Positions 55,086-64,000 of a stretch of 64,000 bases of DNA are shown piece by piece. A program made the position numbers and the translations under genes. The notes under the pieces were generated by a model. The model ran no database searches, was not told the origin of the DNA, and saw nothing but the letters and a program-made list of their open reading frames with translations. Numbering within the stretch: the first letter of the stretch is position 1; each line of letters starts with the position of its first letter. The DNA comes from Plantago ovata (lineage: Eukaryota > Streptophyta > Magnoliopsida > Lamiales > Plantaginaceae): assembly GCA_028274465.1 (NCBI GenBank), contig CM051457.1:64914899-64978898 (forward strand), given 5' to 3'.

Positions 55086-56823
55086 GTGCCTAACTCTTCT
55101 TCTTGAGGGTACTAGACTTCTCCTTCATGGATCTCCTCCTCATGCCACGAACCTGTGAATAAGAAAGAACATAGGCTGCAAGACCACAATAGTGAGTAGT
55201 GTAAGATTTATCAGGCGGATCAGGTGGATTAGATATGGCTCGCAACACGTGTTGCTTGCCGTCCACTTCAATAGTGCAAGTTCTTTTGTATATGTCCATC
55301 ACGGAGTGTAATTTAGTCAAGAACTTTCGCCCTAAGAGTATTACATCCCCCGTTCCAGGTGCAGACGCCGGCATAACTACAAAATTGGTGTATACAGAAG
55401 CTTCACCAATCTTGACCAACACATTTTTCACAACGCCTTCGGGTCTCATAAAGGATCCATCCGCCAGTTGCACAATAGCCCTTGCTCAGATAGTTTTCCA
55501 AGGCTACTCTTTTCAAACACATTCAAAGGGAGTATGTTTGAGTAGGATCCCGTGTCTAGTGTGGCACGGACATCTTCAAGCTCTCCAATCCCTACCTTAA
55601 CATCGAAACTTTTAGGGAGTGGCTCGGGATCCTCTTGCTCCTCATCACTTTCGTCAGAACCAAGGTCCTTCTCTTCTTCCTTATCCTGTAGAAGTTCCTC
55701 CTTCTTGCAACACTCGCACTTAGCAACCTTTTTTATGGTGATTTCGTCAGGTAGATCACCAGCTAATGTAATGGAATTCGACTTCTCAGTGTTGCTAGGC
55801 AGTTTGCCTTGTTCCCTACTAGCTCATCGGTCGATCAATTCTTGCATCTTTTGATCGGCAAGCCTAGTGCTTTCTTCCAACCTATCAAGCCTTGCCCTAG
55901 TCTTCTCAGAATCTTCTTCATAACGTTTGAGAAAACTTTGGGTATGATCAACCATCTTTTGTAAGTTCTCCATCAGTTGAACCGACTTCGACTTTGGTGG
56001 CTCTTTTGGAGCGAGGTTTTCGCAGTGATCATTACCATAGTTAAGCCTACTACGGTCTTGGTTAGGGCCATAAGTTTGGTTAGCCGGTGCATATCCTTGA
56101 TTGTTTCGGAATCCTCTTCTCCAAAATCCACCTTGACGATTCCTACCGTCTTGTCCGTAGCTAACTTCTTGAGTACAAAACTCCGTAGCAAAGGCTTCCT
56201 CTTCGCCTCCTCGAGCCCAGTTGCCATCATCATATGCCAGCTCCGATCTACACATATGAGCCCCATGCCCATAGTTCTTGCATATTCGGCATACTTCGTT
56301 CGAAACAGTTGTTCCGGTGGCGCTCTTGAGGACTCGCTTCAATTCGTTGGTAAAGCACTATTGATCCCCATTCCCCCTATACATAGGGGCTTCTTGAGTC
56401 GGTGGAGCTTCAGGTCCACGTCTCCTAACCATTGCTCTTGGGTCCTTGAACTGCGAACCCTTAGCAAGCCTCTCGAAAACTGCCAAGACGGCTTCTGCGG
56501 TTTCCTCCCAAATATTGTCTCGGCATTGGAAATCCACCACTTGTTGGTTCTCGAAGGTTAGTCCATTGTAGAAGTGTTCGACTAAGTCAGAGAGTTCAAA
56601 ACCATGGTGAGGGCACTTGTTCGTGAGATCTTGGAATCTGTCAAACGCGGTGTAGATGGTCTCATCATAGTCCTGCTTGAATCCAGTGATTTGCGCGTTT
56701 AGCGCGGTAGTCAAGGTGTGAGGGAAGTATTTCTCCATGAAAGCTGAAAAAACCTTCTCCCAAGTGTCCAGCGAGCCTGCTGGTAGAGAACTCAACCATG
56801 ATTTGGCTCTGTCGCCAAGTCCC
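55086..56823 (-). pseudogene. D gag and protease, part left of E
   Basis: Gag capsid blocks (DTWEKVFSAFMEKYFPHTL, TNKCPHHGFELSDLVEHFYN), a CxxC/H knuckle-like segment (CRICKNYGHGAHMC) and a charged helix lead to the protease end (MQLADGSFMRPEGVVKNVLV, GDVILLGRKFLTKL) near 55480-55240. Similarity to A is high along its length. E interrupts Gag at 56824. Confidence 0.85.
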
Positions 56824-58363
56824 TGATGAACGTATTTTTGACGAGTTCATCTTGTCTTTTTTACCTTCTTTTGCTATCTTTTAGCCTTGTTTTTTGGTTA
56901 GTTTTATAGAATAGTGTCACGTTTTGTGTTTTCTGCATTTTCAGGCACTTAGGTACGAAACGGTATTCTTGGAGCTAAAAACGAAGCATTTTGGATGAAA
57001 ATGACCCCGTTGGAGTTAAGCCATGTCTAAGGACATTTTCGTGAGTGTCCTTAGTTCGAGTTAAGCCAATAATCACATTTTTTAGAACTTAGCCTTACCT
57101 TGGAAGCAAATTCAAAAGTTCGGGTGGAAGTTTTGGAGTCGTTCAAGTGTTTATGATTGACACAGCCTAGCCATTTGGGCCATAACTTTTTCATACATCA
57201 TTGTATTGGCCTCAAACCAACTTCCACGCGTAGCTAACTCAAAGAGATCTCCAACGGTATATTACACGCTCCGACCCGACATCGTATGAGCCCTGTAGAG
57301 TGAGTTAAAGTCAGGCGGAAATTCTGGGCAGATTCACTAGAATTCCAGGCGAAGCGCTTGGCCCCTGTCTAGCCCTTCGCTTGACAAGCTAAGCGCTTGA
57401 AAGAAGCCAAGCCCTTCGCTTGGAGTCAGATCCAGATTGCGATTTTGGCATTAAAACTCGATTTTCAGTTATTTTTTCTCATTCCTTTCACTTTGTAATT
57501 GCTGGGCAGAGCTCCTAAGCCCCAAAACTCAGAGAAAACTCAGATTACATTGTATTTTATATTGGATTAAAGTTTTTGGCATAGGATTGCATCCATTGTT
57601 TCATCTACGGACAGGTTTTCATCAATACCAACCGATTAGTGACAGCTTGGTGGTAACATTGTATCATTATCTCTTGTCTAGTAGTTTGATTTGATGTATT
57701 CTATTTACAATTCATATGATTTGATGTCTATGTTGATGAATATGAGTAGCTAAATCCTTTGTGTTGGTGGTAGAATGTAGAATATGCATGCTATGGGTTA
57801 TGTTTATGCTTACATGAGGTTGTGAGTCAATCTTGCTGCAAATTCCTTCATATGATTCTTAGTTGCCTATAAAATATATTCGAATTGAGTATAGTGACCA
57901 ACTCGTTGGTCAATGAAAGCTATAGGATTTTATGTTAGAGATTTGCAGCATGCTAGATAAATGGTGTTAGTGACAAGCACCTCTAAAGTATTGATAGTGA
58001 CCTTTCATGATGTGTGTCTTGAAAGTTACCTAGACGAGTTGCTTAGCAGACTTGATCGAAGGTTTTACGCATTGAACTTGTGAGCATATTCGTAACCCAT
58101 GCATGTGTATTTGATTTCTACCACGAACCGTTTTCCAAACTTGATTACAACAATCTGATTTCTCGTTGCTTTGTTCTAAGAAAACAATTCTATAAACACT
58201 TGAACACGTTGTCTGAAATAACTAGCAAAAACCACAAACAAAGCCACGTTAGGTCCCGAGAGAACGACAGTTGGGGACAACTTGCCATTGCACTCTAGTT
58301 TGTGTAGTGATAAGTGTTCTTTGTCTATTAAACAAATTTAATTGGTGAAACACGACATCATCA
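56824..58363 (+). repeat. E 5' LTR
   Basis: It is 1540 bp. The first 670 bp agree with the 3' LTR at about 95% by hand count; the rest agrees only in islands. GC-rich words around 57345-57423 fold as short hairpins (CCAGGCG, AAG, CGCTTGG; CCAAGC, CCTTC, GCTTGG). No clear TATA box follows them. Confidence 0.9.
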
Positions 58364-58366
58364 ATT

Positions 58367-58384
58367 TGGCGCCGTTGCCGGGGA
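58367..58384 (+). promoter_or_regulatory. E primer-binding site, tRNA-Asp
   Basis: TGGCGCCGTTGCCGGGGA lies three bases after the 5' LTR and matches the plant tRNA-Asp 3' complement exactly. Confidence 0.93.
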
Positions 58385-58579
58385 CTTAACTCCTTTGGTT
58401 TAGTGTTTAACTTTTGTTTCTTACCAACTTCACTTTCTTATATCGTTTCTTTCCCCCTATTTCTTTGTTACTTTGTGTGCTTGTGCTCTTGGTTGAGTTT
58501 TGTATATATCATAGTATAGCTTTTTACTTTTGTTGTGGAACTACTCCTTTTGGGCTTGTCTTTGTGTGTGTAGGATTTC

Positions 58580-59428
58580 ATGAATGACTTGCATTGTGAA
58601 GCTGGTGGGGACAATGATGGAGATGCTTATAGGAAGCATTTGTTCCAGTTGTTGTATGGAAAACCTGGAAGGTCTTGTATAGCCTTGGATAAAGATTGCA
58701 AGAATTTTTATGTCGACCCTTCGTACTACTCCATCCTTCCCACATACGATGGATTTGGGAATCCTAGAGAATTCTTGGAGACATTTGAGGTCTGTGTGTT
58801 GAGGCTTCCTTATATGAATGAGGAGAGAATTCTTCTATCACCTGAACAGATTTGCATATGCACGTTTGGTGGAGCTATGAGAGGACCGGCTAAGGAATGA
58901 CTTACGTATCACCTAGAAGCATCATTGAGAGCCTGGAACGAAATAGCTAATAGTTTTCTACGTTGGAATTCTATGCGTTTCATGCCATGGACGTCTCGCT
59001 TCGCCACCCCACCACCGGAAGTTTCCATAGTTGATAAAGATGAATGTGGCGAAGAGTATATTGATGAATCCTCTTCAGATTCAAGCGTTGTTTGCACACC
59101 ATTACTTGAAGATGGACTGATTCCGGAACTAACCTGCTTGGATATTACTGACATGGTTTGCGCGGGAGATGAGACATACATGTTCATCCTAGAGAGGACT
59201 TGCATAGAAAACTACTTCCGGAGTTTTGATCCACTTTTTTCTTTTTATTTTCCCTCTGATTCCTTTAGTTATTTCTTAGATTCTGATTTTGTTAATTTAG
59301 TTGATTTTTATTTTCAGGGAATCATGGATTTACTTGAGGACTTGAGGAGAGGAGCCAAAGATGGTTCCCAAGATGCAAGGAGTAATGGAACGAATGCACG
59401 AGATTCGTTCCCATTTGATAATGGATAA
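58580..59428 (+). pseudogene. E Gag-like region
   Basis: A first part (MNDLHCEAGGDNDGDAYRKH) leads to YDGFGNPREFLETFEVCVLR and FGGAMRGPAKE, which resemble the start of plant Gypsy Gag capsid. The second part is acidic and Ser-rich with hydrophobic aromatic stretches and no domain I recognise. No knuckle or protease follows. It is about a quarter of a normal gag-pol. Homology to Gag is likely but weak. Confidence 0.5.
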
Positions 59429-59587
59429 CCTTTGTGGTATTTCTTTGCATGTAGTTTAGTTTTTCCTTTTTATTGCTTTTGTAGTTGTGGCCTGTGCGCC
59501 TTTTCTCGTGATTCGTTTAGTCTAGTGTTTGTCTTGGTGCCTTAGGTGATTAAGATAGGAAAATACATCGAAAATCTGGAAACAGAG

Positions 59588-59737
59588 CCAAGCGAAGCGC
59601 TTGGAAGGGCCAAGCGGTCCGCTTGAATCTACAGTAAATCAAAAAGTTTACTGGAATTTCAAGCGGAGCGCCTGGAGCCTCCCAAGCCCTCCGCTTGACA
59701 AGCTGACCGCTTGGCTCCCGCCAAGCGGTCCGCCTGG
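59588..59737 (+). repeat. GC palindrome cluster in E
   Basis: Stems include CCAAGCG/CGCTTGG with loop AAG (59588-59604), CAAGCG/CGCTTG with loop GTC (59611-59625) and a near copy at 59721-59737. The same words occur in both LTRs. Confidence 0.8.
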
Positions 59738-60423
59738 ACCCTGTACCCAGATTTTACTCGTTTTTTTCCATTCTTCTCACCTTTGCGCACCCGTTTTCAC
59801 TTGTTTCTTGAGTCTTTTCAGGTACTACTCTTTTATAGGAGTTGGACACGAACCTTTATATCAGGGAAGTGTACTTTCAATCCAATTTTTCCTTTCTTGT
59901 CAACTTTTCTTTACTCGAGGACGAGCAAAAGTTTAGGTTTGGGGAGGGGTCATTGGATTTTCAGTACTATGTGCTCTTTTGGTTTCGTACATGCCTGTTG
60001 TCAGCTCAAGTTCTTGTGATTTCTCGTGTTTTTCAGTTTTTGCATGCATATCATCCCTAGATTAGTTTTGCACGTTGTTGTGTGTGGAGTTTATTGCCAA
60101 GTCTTTTGAACTTTTTTATTGAGTAGACTAAGTGTTTATGACCATTGATCATATGTTGCATCACTTTGCAAGTAGTTTGAGGCTTGTCTCGCTTGGTTTG
60201 TCACATTCACTTGTGCGCTAGTTAAGCTTAGTAGTCTCGACATCACCTCGAGTGGTGTTTCTTCTACTGCGGTTCACGATGACCATATATAATGATCATG
60301 TTAGAATCTATGGTTGTAACCCGTGTAATTATGTACGTAAGAGGGGACAAGTTTTTCACCTCGATTAGAGATTTCCAAATGCCTCGGAAGGAGGTAGTGT
60401 GAGGTGTGTGATTCCTTGTATTA

Positions 60424-60632
60424 AACCTATTCTATCGAATAGGTTTGGGGAGGGGGTTGCTTCGTTATACTTGTCTTTCGTCTTTGAGTCGTTGTAAAAT
60501 TTTCTTTTTCTTTTTCTTTTGTTTTGTGTCCCAACCTATTCTTTCGAATAGGTTTGGGGAGGTGTCTTTGTAAAAGAGTCTTTCCTTTTTCTTTTTCGTC
60601 TTTATGCTCAAACCTATTCTTTTGAATAGGTT
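60424..60632 (+). repeat. Three AACCTATTC/GAATAGGTT hairpins in E
   Basis: Copies are at 60424-60445 (loop TATC), 60533-60554 (loop TTTC) and 60611-60632 (loop TTTT). Stems are identical and each is followed by TGGGGAGG. Confidence 0.92.
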
Positions 60633-61407
60633 TGGGGAGGTGTTTTTGACACTTAGTACTGCTGCTTGCCCCTATATTAAGAAAAAAAAAAGAAAGAGAA
60701 AAAGAAAAGAAGAAGAAAATAAAAGAAATATAAAAAAAAAAAGAGAAAAGAAAAAAAGGAAAAAAAAAGGGAAATAAAGAATAAGACCCAAAAAGCAAAA
60801 GAAGGGTCGTTGCAAGCCAAAAAGCAGTCTAGTTAAGTGTCAAGTGTCATGTAAATATTTGTTATTGTGAAGTTATCGAGTTGTAAATTCTATCTTTCGT
60901 TTCGTGTCGCCTTTGTCCAAGGCCTGTTCTTGACCACCCTCGTCTTGCTATTCAAGAAGTGGTTGAAGGAGACTCATTCGTTGAGAGTCTGGGTAGAATA
61001 GGGGAGTGTTATCTTTCTAGGGAACCCTCCTTTGTTTGATGAGAGCCAGTATTGGTTCGCCCTCTCTTGAGGAAAAGTCTCGCTTGGTGAACATTAGTAA
61101 GCCCTCGGTTTCATAGGCACGGGCCAATTGTAGTATGATAATGTGAATCATTGTGTCGTCACTTACGAGGTCCAGGTAGAAGATGTTACGAGAGACTCCT
61201 TTGCTTAACCAAGTGCACATGAGAATGTGTATATTCGCAATCCAGGCATTCTTCAACCTACTTGCATGTCATGCTCATTTGGTTTTGTTCATAAGAATTT
61301 GGTAGATTCAATAGATTAGTTCACTTTACTTGGCATGAGACTCCTTTTGTGTTGCATTTAGGATAGTTTGTTGCTTGAGGACAAGCAAAGGTTTGGTTTG
61401 GGGAGTT

Positions 61408-62892
61408 TGATGAACGTATTTTTGACGCGTTCATCTTGTCTTTTTTACCCTATTTTGCTATCTTTTAGCCTTGTTTTTTGGTTAGTTTTGTAGAATAGTG
61501 TCACGTTTTGTGTTTTCTGCATTTTCAGGCACTTAGGTACGAAACGGTATTTTTGGAGCTAAAAACGAAGCATTTTTGATGAAAAATGACCCCGTTGAAG
61601 TTCCTTGATCTCCGTGGACATTTTCGTGAGTGTCCTTAGTTCGAGTTAAGCCAATAATCACATTTTTGAGAACTTAGCCTTACCTTGGAAGCAAATTCAA
61701 AAGTTCGGGTGGAAGTTTTGGAGTCGTTCAAGTGTTTATGATTGACACAGCCTAGCCATTTGGGCCATAACTTTTCATACAACATTGTATTGACCTCAAA
61801 CCAACTTCCACGCGTAGCTAACTCAAAGAGATATCCAACGGTATATTACACGCTCCGATCCAACATTGTATCAGCCCTGTAGAGCGAGTTAAAGTCAGGC
61901 GGAAATTCTGGGCAGATTCACTGGAATTCCAGGCGAAGCGCTTGGCCCCTGTCAAGCCCTTCGCTTGCCAAGCTAAGCGCTTGACAGAAGCCAAGCCCTT
62001 CGCTTGGACTCAGATCCAGATCGCGATTTTGGCATTAAAACTCGATTTTCAGTTATTTTTTCTCATTCCTTTCACTTTGTAATTGCTGGGGAGAGCTCTT
62101 TGAAGCTCCATAGCTCAGACCCATTATCTAGAGGCTTGATTATCATCAAGAAAGACGTGATTACATCCAATTTCATCTTCATTGTATCTTGATCCGTGAG
62201 ATTTGGGCATTCCACCGTCTCGTGACAATCGGTGGTAACTTGTATCAATTCTCCTTAGTTTGATTCTGATTATGAATGTTTGTTATTGTTATCCATATAT
62301 GATGTTGTTGTTTGTTTCAAGATCCGTTATGAGTAGCTAATTCACGATTGTTGGTGGTAGAATGTGGACATGATAGCTAGGGTTATGATTATGCTTGTTG
62401 TGCTTTGAACCATTGCGTAAGATCTAAAGTAGCCAATTACAAATCTTCGAATACAAGGTAGTGACAACCCTTATGGTCGCTTAATACTTCTAGATCATCC
62501 ATACAATTGGGAGTAGCCAATTCCGTATTTTCGAATGCAAAGCATGTGACAACTTTGTGGTCAATTAATACTTCTCTATTGTATGTTTAAATGTTCATAG
62601 CATGATAGCAAGTTGTAACCCATGGTTTGTCATGTCCACTAAGCTACCACCAATATCTTTCTCTATTTGATTTTATCTTCCTCTTGATAGTTTCTGATTT
62701 GCATGAGTGCTTGGTTTAATCACACAAACTTGCTTGTTGGTTGATTACAATTGTTACGCACTAAACAAAGCTACGTTAGGTCCCAAGAGAACGACACTCG
62801 GGAACATCTTACCGCTGCACTAAATCTTTTGTGTAGTGAATAAGTGTTCTTTGGCTACAAACAAATTTAATTGGTGAAAAACGACATCATCA
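61408..62892 (+). repeat. E 3' LTR
   Basis: It is 1485 bp and follows GTTTGGTTTGGGGAG. The first 670 bp match the 5' LTR; the remainder is strongly different. It contains a tandem duplication of about 84 bp (about 62429-62512 and 62513-62596; core AGTAGCCAATT...TTCGAAT) that is not evident in the 5' LTR. Confidence 0.9.
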
Positions 62893-63464
62893 GTCCCATA
62901 GCAAAAACCTTCATTCTCAACTCATCCGTTGCTATTTCAGCTCCGGGTCGTGGGAGTTGGTTGATGAAATCATCGATATCGTGCAAGTACCCCATCACAT
63001 CTTCTCTTGATAAGCCATAGAACCTCGGAAGTTGTTGGAATGCGTGGTTCTTGATTTCCAGATCTCGGGTTGCAGACGAAAGAACAATCGCCGGTCCCCT
63101 CATACGATCCTTGGTGGGTTGAACCCATGCTTTCAATGGTCTAGCTTCTGCCATTCCGTCGATTTCCTTGAAAAGACTGTGTAGAGATTCAGAGAAATCG
63201 GTATCCTCTATTTCCTCTAGTGCACGCCTTTGAAGTAGTCGCCTTCTTTGGTGTTAGACTCTGTCGATCTCAGCAATTGAATCTGCAAGCGGTGTTCCCC
63301 TAGATCGTGTATGTGGCATACACTATCTGTAACAGACTAGGAAAGCAGTATCAGAGAGAGATTAAAAAGGAAAACTAAAACTAATAGAATTAGGAATTGA
63401 ATGCTGAAAATATAAACAAATTAAACAGAAAAAAGGAGTATAGTCTCCGGCAACGGCGCCAATT
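62893..63464 (-). pseudogene. D gag start, leader and primer site, right of E
   Basis: Gag opens MAEARPLKAWVQP at 63154 and has NHAFQQLPRFYGLSREDVM. The leader covers 63155-63443; its primer-proximal 115 bp match the G leader. The tRNA-Asp primer site is at 63444-63461 (minus TGGCGCCGTTGCCGGAGA). GTCCC at 62893 is the right target-site copy of E. Confidence 0.88.
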
Positions 63465-64000
63465 TGATGAACGCTGGTTTGTCGGGTCCCGGTTCAATCA
63501 AATAAATTGTTATTTAGCCAAAGGCAATTCACAACTACAACGAAAACCGTAGTGTAGCAGTAGAATGACCTCGAGTGTCGTTGTCTCAGGACTATAACTA
63601 GCTTTATCTATTTAACTAAGAATATAAAAACAGCAGACGTAATAGCAAAGGGTTTTCTAACAGATAATGGAGATTGGTGATAGTATGATCCTTCAAAGCA
63701 TAACGGGTCAATAATCATGCGTAAATTCCTCGGTCTTGCATGGAGATCTTTGATCAATCTAATGTCCTGTTGCAATTATTAAGCACTACGAAGATAATGA
63801 TACTGACAAGTCAAGCACTATTGTCCAATTGTGTTCCATAATAATTCAACACTACAATGATATACATGCGCATAGGTCGACGAGGGTCCAATTGTGCATA
63901 ATAATTAGTACAACATACGAGAATTTAAGCTGAGTCTGATCAACAAAATAAAGCAATAACACGGACTATAATGCGCGATATAGCCATTAGCATGATTATC
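63465..64000 (-). repeat. D 5' LTR, cut by the window edge
   Basis: The first 536 bp match 52152 onward with about 18 differences by hand count. The remainder lies beyond the window. Confidence 0.92.

Larger units (their letters stand above)
59429..61407 (+). other. E 3' noncoding region
   Basis: No gene is seen; the ORFs on either strand come from low-complexity tracts. It holds GC palindromes (59588-59737), a polypurine-like word near 59918-59948 (AGGTTTGGGGAGGGG, preceded by CGAGGACGAGCAAAAG), a block shared with A and D (about 60110-60390), three hairpins (60424-60632), an A/G tract (60680-60805), a block shared with D, and the polypurine tract (61391-61405). Confidence 0.75.
56824..62892 (+). 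mobile_element. E: short nested LTR element with target-site duplication GTCCC
   Basis: LTRs at 56824-58363 and 61408-62892 share TGATGAACG starts and CATCATCA ends. GTCCC stands on both sides (56819-56823 and 62893-62897). The inside is only about 3 kb: primer site, a short Gag-like region and long noncoding sequence. There is no protease or pol. Structure is complete at both ends; coding capacity is minimal. It must be younger than D, its host, though its LTRs look more diverged. Confidence 0.93.
52152..64000 (-). mobile_element. D: Athila-like element with gag and protease only, hosting E
   Basis: In element sense: 5' LTR (from beyond 64000 to 63465), tRNA-Asp primer site, leader, gag (split by E), protease, long noncoding region, polypurine tract, 3' LTR (53423-52152). 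No pol is present. It is inserted in F. By hand count the two LTRs differ at roughly 3% over the 536 bp that can be compared, which would be about 1 to 1.5 million years if the often used rate of 1.3e-8 per site per year holds. Broken at about three places besides the E insertion. Confidence 0.88.

Noticed and set aside
58367-58384. tRNA gene at the tRNA-Asp-like sequences
   Set aside because: Only the 3' 18 bases are matched, in antisense, next to LTR ends; there is no cloverleaf. These are primer-binding sites.
60427-60798. Minus-strand Phe/Ser-rich ORF that looks like a membrane protein
   Set aside because: It is the complement of the A/G tract and hairpin array of E.
1-64000. A host plant gene between elements
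   Set aside because: Every stretch can be assigned to an element, an LTR, or element noncoding sequence; no exon-intron structure of a host protein was found.

Overview
The window is repeat-dense flowering-plant nuclear DNA made almost entirely of nested LTR retrotransposons. Plant origin is shown by Ty1/Copia elements with a Sirevirus-like layout (long accessory ORF between pol and the polypurine tract), Athila-like Ty3/Gypsy elements primed by plant tRNA-Asp, and Tat-like Ty3/Gypsy elements with a second RNase H. I see no host gene, tRNA, rRNA or CRISPR array. The species cannot be read from this; the setting resembles pericentromeric heterochromatin. All elements are treated as fossils.

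Layout, left to right. 1-6376: Copia-1 (+), internal region and 3' LTR, inserted in Sirevirus-like copy B-a. 6377-9141: 3' part of B-a with the start of its LTR. 9142-10119: a truncated Copia-1-type LTR. 10120-17219: Sirevirus-like copy B-b (+), with pol, a spacer full of short hairpins, and the accessory ORF. 17220-17368: a second copy of the B pol end, abutting a 100-base scaffold gap. 17469-24090: Tat-like element C (-). 24091-31021: Athila-like element G (-), the host of C. 31022-33515: Sirevirus-like 3' end B-d with a full LTR. 33516-40547: inverted Sirevirus-like copy B-prime (-). 40548 to about 45362: Athila-like gag/protease-only element A (+). About 45363-52151: badly decayed Tat-like element F (+). 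52152 to beyond 64000: Athila-like gag/protease-only element D (-), split by E at 56824-62892, a short element with GTCCC target-site duplications.

How the parts relate. G carries gag, protease, RT, RNase H and integrase; D has no visible pol but has nearly the same LTR, primer site and leader, so G and D look like helper and dependent. A, D and E share a long 3' noncoding region with the same ordered modules: G-rich polypurine-like words, an array of identical 9-bp-stem hairpins, and a purine tract. The Sirevirus-like family carries what looks like a separate gene cassette after pol: its own TATA box, a long ORF containing three short GT-AG segments whose lengths are multiples of three, and an AATAAA signal before the polypurine tract.

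The observations I rate highest are the internal cassette, two independent hairpin arrays (one with compensatory stem changes, one with fixed stems and variable loops), GC-rich palindromes 14-17 bp upstream of the TATA box in three LTRs, and a mosaic LTR pair in E. All were read by eye. Identity figures are approximate hand counts.
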